A stretch of 16,664 nucleotides of DNA from JAQVEM01 sp964601205 (GTDB lineage: Bacteria > Actinomycetota > Humimicrobiia > Humimicrobiales > Humimicrobiaceae), in the NCBI GenBank assembly GCA_964601205.1, contig CAZRML010000003.1, positions 1-16,664 on the forward strand, in the 5' to 3' direction. Below, piece after piece: positions 7,551 through 13,981 of this stretch (within the stretch, counting starts at the first letter, position 1; each line of letters starts with the position of its first letter). The translations under genes were made by a program, and so were the position numbers. The notes under the pieces are model-generated. The model was not told where the DNA came from. It was given only the letters and a program-made list of their open reading frames with translations, and made no database searches.

Positions 7551-8525
7551 ATGAAGAAAATTGAGTACAGAGAAGCAATAGGAGAAGCAATAGCAGAGGA
7601 AATGGATAGGGATGATAGGGTTTTCTTGATAGGTGAGGATATCGGGGTTTACGGCGGAGCATTCAAGGCATATAGAGAGCTTTTAAATAAATATGGACCC
7701 ATGAGAGTAATAAACACTCCTGTTTCCGAAAGTGCAATAATAGGCGCAGCACTCGGCGCGGCGCTTACGGGTTATCGTCCGGTTGCCGAGATTATGTTTA
7801 TTGATTTTACCACTCTGGCCATGGACCAGATTGTAAATCAGGTAGCAAAAATAAGTTTTATGAGTGGTGGAGGTGTAAGCGTTCCGTTAGTAATCAGAAC
7901 CCAAGGAGGAGTTGGTAAAGGACTGGGGGCACAGCACTCCCAGAGCCTTGAAGCATGGTTCTATCATGTTCCCGGGTTAAAGATAGTAATGCCCTCCACG
8001 CCTTACGATGTAAAAGGACTTTTAAAGACTGCTATAAGGGATAATACCCCTGTGATGTTTATAGAACATAAAATGCTTTATTCTACCGTGGGCAGCATAC
8101 CCCAAAAAAATTATCTCATACCTTTCGGGGAGGCTGATATAAAAAGGAAAGGTAAGGATATTACCATTTTTGCTTATTCAGATATGGTTTTAAAGTCACT
8201 TGAAGCTGCAAAAGAATTAGCCGGGGATGGTATAAGCTGTGAAGTTATTGATCCCAGAACTCTTGTGCCTCTTGACATTGATACTATACTGAGCTCTGTT
8301 AAGAAAACGGGAAAACTTGTAATAGTAACCGAAGCATGCAGGAGGGGCTCTGTTGCTTCAGATATCAGTGCAAGGGTGACTGAGAGGGCCTTTTCGTATC
8401 TTAAGGCGCCGGTTATGATAGTAGCCGGGCTTGATACTCCTATTCCATATAATTCTTTGCTGGAGGAAGCTTCAATACCTCAAAAAAGTGATATTATAAA
8501 GGCGGTTAAAAGGCTGGTCTCTTAA
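7551..8525 (+). CDS. pdhB: TPP-dependent 2-oxo-acid/acetoin dehydrogenase E1, beta subunit
   Basis: A 324-residue partner of the preceding alpha subunit. It begins IEYREAIGEAIAEEMDRDDRV, then has GEDIGVYGGAF (28-38), NTPVSES with the conserved Glu60 that protonates the TPP aminopyrimidine, and GLGAQHSQSLEAW (124-136). The C-terminal half carries the transketolase C-domain pattern, with EVIDPRTLVPLD, KTGKLVIVTEACRRG and AGLDTPIPY. An SD-like AGAGGG is about 8 nt before ATG 7551. Length is normal for PdhB/AcoB. In most operons of this type an E2 acyltransferase and E3 follow; here the next gene is a phosphoesterase, so the enzyme must borrow E2/E3 encoded elsewhere, or work as an E1-only enzyme. 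Confidence 0.92.
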   Translation: MKKIEYREAIGEAIAEEMDRDDRVFLIGEDIGVYGGAFKAYRELLNKYGPMRVINTPVSESAIIGAALGAALTGYRPVAEIMFIDFTTLAMDQIVNQVAKISFMSGGGVSVPLVIRTQGGVGKGLGAQHSQSLEAWFYHVPGLKIVMPSTPYDVKGLLKTAIRDNTPVMFIEHKMLYSTVGSIPQKNYLIPFGEADIKRKGKDITIFAYSDMVLKSLEAAKELAGDGISCEVIDPRTLVPLDIDTILSSVKKTGKLVIVTEACRRGSVASDISARVTERAFSYLKAPVMIVAGLDTPIPYNSLLEEASIPQKSDIIKAVKRLVS

Positions 8526-8558
8526 ATTATTTTTATTAGTACCGGTTGCAATGCCCGG

Positions 8559-8579
8559 CTAAAATACTTATTATTTTAG
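8559..8579 (+). promoter_or_regulatory. Inverted repeat next to phosphoesterase ribosome-binding site
   Basis: CTAAAATA (8559-8566) and TATTTTAG (8572-8579) are perfect 8-bp arms with a 5-nt loop. The 3' arm abuts and partly overlaps the weak SD (AGTGG, 8578-8582) in front of ATG 8588, so in RNA the stem could limit ribosome access. It may equally be a protein-binding site or chance AT symmetry. Confidence 0.35.
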
Positions 8580-8587
8580 TGGCTAAT

Positions 8588-9211
8588 ATGAAAGTATTAT
8601 TAATAAGTGATAAAGTCGTCGAGCATATATACAGTAACTCTATCGCGGAAAGAATGAGCGATATTGATTTTGTTATCTCCTGCGGAGATTTACCCCCATA
8701 TTATCTTGAATTTATAGTATCTACCCTTAATAAGCCCCTATTTTACGTTATGGGGAATCATGATGGCTGCAAAATCCTGACCGAGAAAGGATTCAGATCG
8801 GGCATACCGGAAGGATGTATTAATTTAGACCAGCACATAATTGAATACCGGGGCGTGATAATGATGGGCCTGGAGGGGTCAATTAAATACAGTGGCGGAA
8901 TGTACCAGTATACCGAAAATCAGATGAAGTGGAAGATTAAAAGAATGGCGCCAAAGTTATTCATTAATAAAATATTGAAAAAGAGGTATGTCGATATTCT
9001 GGTCACACACGCTCCGCCTTTCAAGATACATGACAGGGATGATTTATGCCACAGGGGTTTTGATTCTTTCAATGTATTCATAAAAAAATACAGTCCTAAA
9101 TATCTAATTCATGGTCATATTCACACCTATGGTACTGAAAATGACTGGCTGACTATCAAAAACAGCACCAAAGTAATAAATGCTTACGGTTATAGAGTTA
9201 TTGAAATTTAA
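8588..9211 (+). CDS. Calcineurin-like metallophosphoesterase
   Basis: A 207-residue cytoplasmic protein of the metallophosphoesterase fold. I chose ATG 8588 because MKVLLISD is the family's normal first strand; a longer frame opens at TTG 8546 but adds a non-conserved segment with no SD. Motifs: Asp8 in ISDK, CGD (32-34), GNHD (56-59), VTHAPP (139-144) and HGHIH (175-179). The first motif, normally DxH, here reads D-K-V, so the His ligand for one metal is missing; the remaining metal ligands look intact. Many proteins of this family hydrolyse phosphodiesters or nucleotides. It follows the E1 beta gene by 62 nt and is probably cotranscribed. Substrate unknown. Confidence 0.85.
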   Translation: MKVLLISDKVVEHIYSNSIAERMSDIDFVISCGDLPPYYLEFIVSTLNKPLFYVMGNHDGCKILTEKGFRSGIPEGCINLDQHIIEYRGVIMMGLEGSIKYSGGMYQYTENQMKWKIKRMAPKLFINKILKKRYVDILVTHAPPFKIHDRDDLCHRGFDSFNVFIKKYSPKYLIHGHIHTYGTENDWLTIKNSTKVINAYGYRVIEI

Positions 9212-9274
9212 CTCTTTTTATGCTTATAAGTATTATAATTATTCGTAATCAGGTTATTGATTATGGAGGGCCGG

Positions 9275-10222
9275 ATGGGAAAAACCAGAGCATCTTATAT
9301 TATTTCAAAAGAGGAATTCGAAAGTGCCAGGTTTAAGTCTCTTCTAAACAACCTTAAATATTTTCTTGTTGGTAGAAATAACGAATTGCTGTCGTTTGAA
9401 AAAATAAGAAAAGAATTCAAGCTTTACAAACAGAGATATCTGGGTATAAGGACGGTAAAGGTGGAGGATATAGTCGGAAGTCTTGACAGATATAGGGATT
9501 TTGACAGATATTTTCTTCCTAAAAAGGTACATCTTCAGCAGAGATGGGCAAGAATACACAACCTTATTTCCAGCGATGTTATTTTACCCCCGGTCAGTCT
9601 GTATAAAGTAGGGGAAATGTATTTTGTTCTTGATGGAAATCATCGGGTGAGCGTATCAAAAAATACCGGAGTCAAATACATCGATGCTGAAGTGACGGAA
9701 TTTATGACCGATTTACCCCTAAAGCGCGGTATGGACCCCGGCGAAATATTTATTCTGGCTGAAAGGAAGAGGTTTTTTGATATGACCGGGCTGGAGAAAA
9801 ACCAGCGTGACATTAAAGTAGAAATAACCGCACCCTGTCAATATTGCTTCCTGCTGGGGCAGATAAATAAGTTGATGATTCAGTTGAATGAAAATAAAAA
9901 AATAGATGAGGAGATTATAGACTTCAAGCAGGCTTCTCTTATCTGGTATGATAATATATACCTTCCTGCTATTGAAATAATTAGAAGTTATGGGCTGCTG
10001 GAAAAATTTCCGAACAGGACCGAAGCCGACCTCTATATATGGATAAATGAACATAAAAGATATTTAAGCCTGAAATATGGCAGGGACGTAGTTATAAAGT
10101 TTGCTGCGAAGGACTTCCTTTTCAGGTACAGTACTAACCCTTTGAGAAGATTCAAATTAAAGATTATAAATTTAAGATACAGGGTTATCGAACTATTCAG
10201 AAGAAAGCTGGATAAAAAGTGA
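9275..10222 (+). CDS. ParB/sulfiredoxin-like nuclease-fold protein, function unknown
   Basis: A 315-residue soluble protein. Two start codons lie further upstream in the same frame (TTG 9257, ATG 9263), but ATG 9275 has GGAGG 5 nt upstream, so I use it. The middle (about 100-145) reads ILPPVSLYKVGEMYFVLDGNHRVSVSKNTG in short overlapping pieces; the DGNHRV box (120-125) is the mark of the ParB N-terminal/Srx-like nucleotide-binding fold, in which it contacts phosphates. About 100 residues precede it (helical, charged). The C-terminal third carries NRTEADLYIWINEHKRYLS (247-265), which looks like a conserved module of its own. No helix-turn-helix of classical ParB is evident, so a chromosome-partition role is unlikely. 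It lies 63 nt behind the phosphoesterase gene and probably in the same operon. Confidence 0.75.
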   Translation: MGKTRASYIISKEEFESARFKSLLNNLKYFLVGRNNELLSFEKIRKEFKLYKQRYLGIRTVKVEDIVGSLDRYRDFDRYFLPKKVHLQQRWARIHNLISSDVILPPVSLYKVGEMYFVLDGNHRVSVSKNTGVKYIDAEVTEFMTDLPLKRGMDPGEIFILAERKRFFDMTGLEKNQRDIKVEITAPCQYCFLLGQINKLMIQLNENKKIDEEIIDFKQASLIWYDNIYLPAIEIIRSYGLLEKFPNRTEADLYIWINEHKRYLSLKYGRDVVIKFAAKDFLFRYSTNPLRRFKLKIINLRYRVIELFRRKLDKK

Positions 10223-10260
10223 TTGGAAGATTTATTAGTATTGCCAATCTTTATTATTTT
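10220..10260 (+). terminator. Weak rho-independent terminator of the E1 operon
   Basis: GATTGG (10220-10225, overlapping the TGA stop of the preceding gene) pairs with CCAATC (10243-10248), and the T-rich tail TTTATTATTTT follows. The stem is only 6 bp with a 17-nt loop, so termination is probably partial. Confidence 0.4.
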
Positions 10261-10295
10261 GACTTAGATTAAAATAAAATATAAAATCGTTTTAT
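10259..10295 (+). promoter_or_regulatory. Promoter and operator-like repeat of the first lacI gene
   Basis: TTGACT (10259-10264), a 17-bp spacer, and TAAAAT (10282-10287) form a good sigma-70-type promoter, about 40 nt upstream of the lacI start. ATAAAA-TCG-TTTTAT (10281-10295) is a perfect 6-bp inverted repeat around TCG that covers the -10. LacI-family operators are symmetric around a central CG, so this fits an autoregulatory site. Confidence 0.5.
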
Positions 10296-10334
10296 AGAAT
10301 ATGAAATATAAGTTCATTAAAAGGAGATTGGACT

Positions 10335-11366
10335 TTGAGGAAAAAGAAAAGAGTTACTTCGATTAAGGATGTAGCAAAGAAGGCCGGGGTATCGATATCC
10401 ACAGTTTCAAATGCCCTGAATAATTCAAGGTATGTAAAAAAAGAAACCAAAGAAAAAATTTTTGAAGTTGCCAGTGATTTAAATTATACACCGAATATAA
10501 TAGCCAGGGGGCTTAAAACCAGAAGCACCCGAACGGTAGCTGTAATAGTTCCCGATATATCCAATCAGTTTTTTGCCCAGGTTATAAAGGGGATAGAGGA
10601 AATAGCAAAGCAGCGCAGGTATAATGTCCTTCTTACCTGCAGCTATTACGATGTCCTGGAGGAAAAGAGAAGCATAGAGGTATTAAAACAACAATTTGTT
10701 GACGGTTTCCTGTTTATTTCCGGTTATAATAGCTTCGAGCACATAAAGTCATTAAACAATGACAGGGTTCCTGTCGTGGTGGTGGACAGGGAACTGGAAG
10801 ATAAGAATGTTCCATCGGTTTTAATAGATAACTTTGAAGCCATGAGGAAAGCGGTCAACTTTTTATATGAACTGGGGCATAAAAGAATAGGTTATATTTC
10901 ATATACCTATGATAACCAGACTACGGTTAAAAATAGGTACCGGGGTTATTGCAAGGGCCTGGAGGAGAACGGGATCGATTATGACCCCGATATGGTAATA
11001 ATAAGTGAAACTCTAAGGCTAAATGAACTTGAAGGTTCACGCGAGGTAGTAAAAAAAATTATCGATCGCAAAAAAATCCCGGGAGTAATATTAAATGCTT
11101 CTGATTTTATTGCTGTCGGTGTAATAAGAGCGTTAAAAGAGTTAAATATCGAAATTCCCGAAGAAATCTCAGTGATGGGTTTTGATAATATATTAATGAG
11201 TCTTTATACCGACCCTCTCCTGACCACGGTAAAGCAGCCCAAGAAACAAATGGGTGCAACTGCCATTAATCTTTTGCTGGATATAATAGAAGGTAAGAGT
11301 ATAGAAAATAAGAATATTATGCTTCCGACAGAGATTATAGATAGGAAGAGTATAGCAAAAAAATGA
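10335..11366 (+). CDS. LacI-family transcriptional regulator 1
   Basis: A 343-residue repressor-type protein. The N-terminal helix-turn-helix is TSIKDVAKKAGVSISTVSNALN (about residues 8-29), followed by the hinge helix region NYTPNIIARGLKTR (50-63). The rest is a periplasmic-binding-protein-like sensor domain with family landmarks VIVPDISNQFFAQVIKGIE, VVVDRELE, a KNRYRGYCKGLEE segment and VMGFDNI. The start is TTG 10335, preceded by AAGGAG at an 8-nt spacing, which decides it. It is a single-gene unit with its own promoter. The operators near the sugar transporter lack an obvious match to the repeat at its own promoter, so it may control another locus. The effector is probably a sugar or sugar phosphate. 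Confidence 0.92.
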   Translation: MRKKKRVTSIKDVAKKAGVSISTVSNALNNSRYVKKETKEKIFEVASDLNYTPNIIARGLKTRSTRTVAVIVPDISNQFFAQVIKGIEEIAKQRRYNVLLTCSYYDVLEEKRSIEVLKQQFVDGFLFISGYNSFEHIKSLNNDRVPVVVVDRELEDKNVPSVLIDNFEAMRKAVNFLYELGHKRIGYISYTYDNQTTVKNRYRGYCKGLEENGIDYDPDMVIISETLRLNELEGSREVVKKIIDRKKIPGVILNASDFIAVGVIRALKELNIEIPEEISVMGFDNILMSLYTDPLLTTVKQPKKQMGATAINLLLDIIEGKSIENKNIMLPTEIIDRKSIAKK

Positions 11367-11502
11367 TGTGGCAATCTAAATAGAATTTTAAGTTAAAAAA
11401 GAGCGGGCGAGATTTTGTTTAAGATTATTACAGGACTCCAGTTTTAGTTTTTCCAGAGTGCGTAATTAATGTTATATGCTTAGGCAAGAAGTATGAACGA
11501 TC

Positions 11503-11590
11503 ATTTATGTCTGTATAAAACAATATTTAGTGCCTGATTTAGTAATAATATGAAATAGACAGAGGTGATCTATTCATGTCTGTCTACAAC
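11503..11590 (+). repeat. Direct repeat pair around a small-ORF start
   Basis: ATTTATGTCTGTATAAAAC (11503-11521) and ATTCATGTCTGTCTACAAC (11572-11590) agree at 16 of 19 positions, 69 bp apart. The second copy contains the start of the 27-codon small ORF; in the first copy the same reading gives Met-Ser-Val and then a stop. Confidence 0.55.
11556..11586 (+). promoter_or_regulatory. Hairpin presenting SD and start codon of the small ORF
   Basis: TAGACAGA (11556-11563) and TCTGTCTA (11579-11586) are perfect 8-bp arms. The 15-nt loop between them contains most of the SD (GGTGA, 11564-11568) and the ATG (11576-11578). In RNA this would display the initiation region in a loop, a layout that suggests control of initiation. 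Confidence 0.5.
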
Positions 11591-11659
11591 TACAATCAGT
11601 ATTCATTTTCAAATAGTTCTTCAAAGAGAAGTTGTTTTTTTAAAAAACGGGCTGTTTAA
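11576..11659 (+). CDS. 27-residue small protein or leader peptide, unrecognised
   Basis: A short frame from ATG 11576 to TAA 11657-11659. The predicted peptide starts MSVYNYNQYSFSNSSS and ends KRSCFFKKRAV: the first half is Tyr/Asn/Ser-rich, the last third basic with one Cys and two Phe. Evidence for translation is an SD of unusual quality for this window (AGGTGA, 7 nt before the ATG), placed in a hairpin loop, and a stop codon sitting in the loop of a second GC-rich hairpin. I recognise no family. It lies between two lacI genes, upstream of the second, and could be a regulatory leader peptide or a small functional protein. The overall chance of a random AUG with such an SD is not negligible. 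Confidence 0.45.
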   Translation: MSVYNYNQYSFSNSSSKRSCFFKKRAV

Positions 11660-11665
11660 AGCCCG
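11648..11665. promoter_or_regulatory. GC-rich hairpin at the small-ORF stop codon
   Basis: CGGGCT (11648-11653) and AGCCCG (11660-11665) are perfect arms around the loop GTTTAA, which contains the TAA stop of the small ORF. On the plus strand a T6 run follows only 11 nt later; on the minus strand the hairpin is followed at once by TTTTTT, so it could also terminate antisense transcription from the right. It is the only GC-rich stem in this intergenic region. Confidence 0.5.
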
Positions 11666-11740
11666 ATATCGCAGGATTTTTTAGGAAATTATATTTAGGT
11701 GATTAATTGCTGAGACTTGATGTTATCAGATAAATTATGT

Positions 11741-11769
11741 TTGACAAGTAAGTTATTTTATCTTAATCT
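11741..11769 (+). promoter_or_regulatory. Promoter of the second lacI gene
   Basis: A perfect TTGACA (11741-11746), 17 bp, then TAATCT (11764-11769, a weak -10). The 11-bp block ATGTTTGACAA is shared exactly with the permease promoter at 13850-13860, which supports co-regulation or common descent of the two promoters. The predicted leader is about 49 nt. Confidence 0.5.
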
Positions 11770-11784
11770 AAAAAAAAGTAAAAT

Positions 11785-11793
11785 CGTTAAGAT
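11785..11793 (+). promoter_or_regulatory. Operator core CGTTAAGAT upstream of the second lacI
   Basis: One of four copies in this window of CGTTAAGAT. It lies about 20 nt downstream of the -10, where a bound repressor would block transcription. An inverted ATCTTAA at 11760-11766 covers the -10 and could be a partner half-site. It suggests autoregulation by the LacI protein encoded just downstream. Confidence 0.55.
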
Positions 11794-11824
11794 TTATGTT
11801 TTTATTAATGAATAATTCATAAAA

Positions 11825-12853
11825 ATGAGTGTTAGCATAAAAGATGTTGCAAGTAGAGCCGGGGTATCGGCTACAACAGTGTCGGCATATTTAAATAAAT
11901 CAGCTCCGGTTAATAAAGCAACTGCTAAAAAAATTGAAGAAGCAATAAAAGAGCTCAGATATAAACCAAATCTTATAGCTAGAAGCTTAAGGAAAAGAAA
12001 AACAAATACTATAGGGCTCATTGTTGGTGACATCCTTTCACATTTTTACTCTGTGATTGCAAAATCTGTAGAAGATACTGCAAGAAAATACAATTTCAGC
12101 ACTATTCTGTGTAATGGAGACGATGACCCTCAAAAGGAACTTGAATATATAAAGGTATTGGAATCTTCCAGGGTAGAAGGGATTATATTAACCCCGACCT
12201 GTAAAAATGGAGATTATATAAAAGAAATCATTGAGTCAGGAATAAAAATTGTTTTTATTGATAGATTAATAGACGGTATCAAATGTAATGAAGTAGTAGT
12301 GGATAATGAGAATGGTTCATATAAAGCAGTAAAACATTTAATAGACCAGGGTTACAAGAAAATAGGGATTATAAATGGTAGTGTGGATATAACTACTGGC
12401 AAAGAGAGGCTTAATGGTTACTTAAGGGCTTTAAGGAAAGCGAATTTAGAAGAAAATGTTGATTTAATAAAAATCGGAGATTTCAAGAGAGAGACTGGTA
12501 TAAATTTATCAATTGATCTATTGGAGGGCAGGAATAAACCAGATGCAATATTTTCCACAAATCTAGAAATTACTAAGGGTATTTTGACTGTAATTAAACG
12601 AATGGGATTAAAAGTGCCTGGAGATATTGGATTAGTAGCTTTTGATGATTCTGATTTAACCCAGCTTTTTAGCCCGCCTATTACAGTAATCAGGCAACCG
12701 GTGTACGAGATTGGGTCAACTGCTATGGAAATGATGATTAATGAAATTAAAAGTGATAAAGATATAGAAAAAACACCCATAAGAAAGATTTTAAATACAG
12801 AATTAATTATAAGAGATTCTACAAAAAAAGTAAAACAGCCAATACCTAAATAG
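11825..12853 (+). CDS. LacI-family transcriptional regulator 2, likely regulator of the sugar importer
   Basis: A 342-residue protein. The helix-turn-helix SIKDVASRAGVSATTVSAYLN (residues 4-24) starts almost at the N-terminus; the hinge region is RYKPNLIARSLRKR. The sensor domain has LIVGDILSHFYSVIAKSVEDTA, IVFIDRLIDG, GKERLNGYLRAL and VAFDDSDLTQLFSPPITVIRQP, all in the expected order. It starts at ATG 11825 without an SD; a mini-ORF of 8 codons (11796-11822) ends 2 nt before it. Its 3' end faces the ATPase gene with 59 bp between. The CGTTAAGAT motif occurs before this gene and before all three transporter genes, making it the best candidate for their repressor. Compared with LacI 1 the coding sequence looks visibly more AT-rich. 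Confidence 0.92.
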   Translation: MSVSIKDVASRAGVSATTVSAYLNKSAPVNKATAKKIEEAIKELRYKPNLIARSLRKRKTNTIGLIVGDILSHFYSVIAKSVEDTARKYNFSTILCNGDDDPQKELEYIKVLESSRVEGIILTPTCKNGDYIKEIIESGIKIVFIDRLIDGIKCNEVVVDNENGSYKAVKHLIDQGYKKIGIINGSVDITTGKERLNGYLRALRKANLEENVDLIKIGDFKRETGINLSIDLLEGRNKPDAIFSTNLEITKGILTVIKRMGLKVPGDIGLVAFDDSDLTQLFSPPITVIRQPVYEIGSTAMEMMINEIKSDKDIEKTPIRKILNTELIIRDSTKKVKQPIPK

Positions 12854-12912
12854 AAAGCTTTATTAATTTAAACAAGGTAATGCTTACTCTATTAAAGAAT
12901 AAAGACATACAA

Positions 12913-13689
12913 TTATACTCTTTCAATAACTTTTTCTGCGCCAGTAATATATTTTATAATATCATTTGCGGTAACATCATGAACATTTTGAACAGTTATT
13001 AATTTGCCTCTTCTCAAAACCATAATTCTATCAACAATACTAAATACATGTTGCATATTATGGCTGATAATTATGATTGAAATATTTGATTTTTCTTTCA
13101 GTAACTTTATTAATTCCAGTGCTTTTCTTGATTCATTTACTCCAAGTGCAGCAGTTGGCTCATCAAGTATCACTACTTTGCTACCCCAATATACTGCTTT
13201 ACCAATGGCAACTGCCTGACGCTGCCCTCCAGAATAATCCTTTATTGGCTTTCTTAAATCGATTAATTTGACATTAAGCCTATCCATTAGATTTTCTGTT
13301 TCTTTAAGCATCATCTTGGTATTTAATAGATAGAAAGGCTTTAATATTCCGCAATAACATACTTCACGTCCTAAAAAAACATTAGCTGCTGGATTTTGAA
13401 GATCCACTAAGCCGAGATTCTGGTAAACTGTTTCTATACCGAGATTGTGAGCATCTTTTGGATTATTGATCCTAACCTTTTTACCCTCAAAATATATTTC
13501 CCCTTTATCACTTTTAAGGGCACCACTAATTATTTTTATCAAAGTGGATTTACCAGCACCATTATCTCCAACTATTCCTAATATCTCATTATGTTTTAAT
13601 TGTAGATCGACATTATCCAATGCATAAACTCCACCAAAGTGCTTTTTTATTCCAATAGCTTCAAGGATATATTTATTATTTTCAACCAT
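12913..13689 (-). CDS. Sugar ABC transporter ATP-binding protein, single-domain (FrcA-like)
   Basis: A 258-residue ATPase that powers sugar uptake on the inner face of the membrane. Walker A GDNGAGKST (41-49), Q-loop Gln90, signature YSGGQ (152-156), Walker B VVILDEP (172-178) and the switch His210 are all intact. CUT2 (ribose-type) ATPases are usually about 500 residues with two fused cassettes; this one has one, as in fructose-type FrcA proteins, so it would act as a homodimer. ATG 13689 has GGGAG 7 nt upstream. It is transcribed away from the permease gene, 292 bp apart, with operator motifs in between. The C-terminus ends NDIIKYITGAE, common in single-cassette sugar importers. Confidence 0.93.
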   Translation of the reverse strand: MVENNKYILEAIGIKKHFGGVYALDNVDLQLKHNEILGIVGDNGAGKSTLIKIISGALKSDKGEIYFEGKKVRINNPKDAHNLGIETVYQNLGLVDLQNPAANVFLGREVCYCGILKPFYLLNTKMMLKETENLMDRLNVKLIDLRKPIKDYSGGQRQAVAIGKAVYWGSKVVILDEPTAALGVNESRKALELIKLLKEKSNISIIIISHNMQHVFSIVDRIMVLRRGKLITVQNVHDVTANDIIKYITGAEKVIERV

Positions 13690-13763
13690 AGAAATCTCCC
13701 GTACTTATTTTAAATTTACACTTTATATTTTATTTGTATTTCTGAGATATTTTATTATAGAAA

Positions 13764-13809
13764 CGTTAAGATGATTTTATACATTATCATCTGATAAATT
13801 ATATGTCAA
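13764..13809 (-). promoter_or_regulatory. ATPase promoter region with operator core
   Basis: On the minus strand TTGACA (13804-13809) is followed 17 bp later by TAATGT (13781-13786), a weak -10; TATAAA (13776-13781) is nearby but 22 bp away. CGTTAAGAT on the plus strand (13764-13772), within AAACGTTAAGAT, lies just downstream of the -10 where a repressor would block. The core AACGTT is typical of LacI-family operator centres. Confidence 0.5.
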
Positions 13810-13853
13810 TATGACTAAGCACTTTTTAAAATTTCAGATTATCTAATATATGT

Positions 13854-13882
13854 TTGACAAACAATTTTTTTTATTTTAAGAT
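13854..13882 (+). promoter_or_regulatory. Permease promoter
   Basis: TTGACA (13854-13859), a 17-bp spacer, and TAAGAT (13877-13882, 4 of 6). The predicted start is about 13889, giving a leader of about 95 nt that contains the operator element at 13891-13914. Confidence 0.55.
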
Positions 13883-13890
13883 ATTTTAAC

Positions 13891-13914
13891 ACGATAAGAT
13901 AAAAACGTTAAGAT
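13891..13914 (+). promoter_or_regulatory. 24-bp operator element before the permease gene
   Basis: The element begins ACGATAAGATA and ends AACGTTAAGAT, so it holds two related half-sites (CGATAAGAT and CGTTAAGAT) 14 bp apart. The same 24 bp, with one mismatch, occurs on the minus strand at 15033-15056 before the binding-protein gene. It lies at about +2 to +25 of the predicted permease transcript, a classic repressor position. Confidence 0.65.
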
Positions 13915-13981
13915 TTCTATTTTATTAAATAAAAAATTTACAGAAATAAGAGCCAATATAAAAGATTTAATTTAGTTAATA

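Noticed and set aside
8546..8587. Longer N-terminus for the metallophosphoesterase from TTG 8546
   Set aside because: No SD, non-conserved residues, and it would run through the inverted repeat at 8559-8579; MKVLLISD at 8588 is the normal family start.
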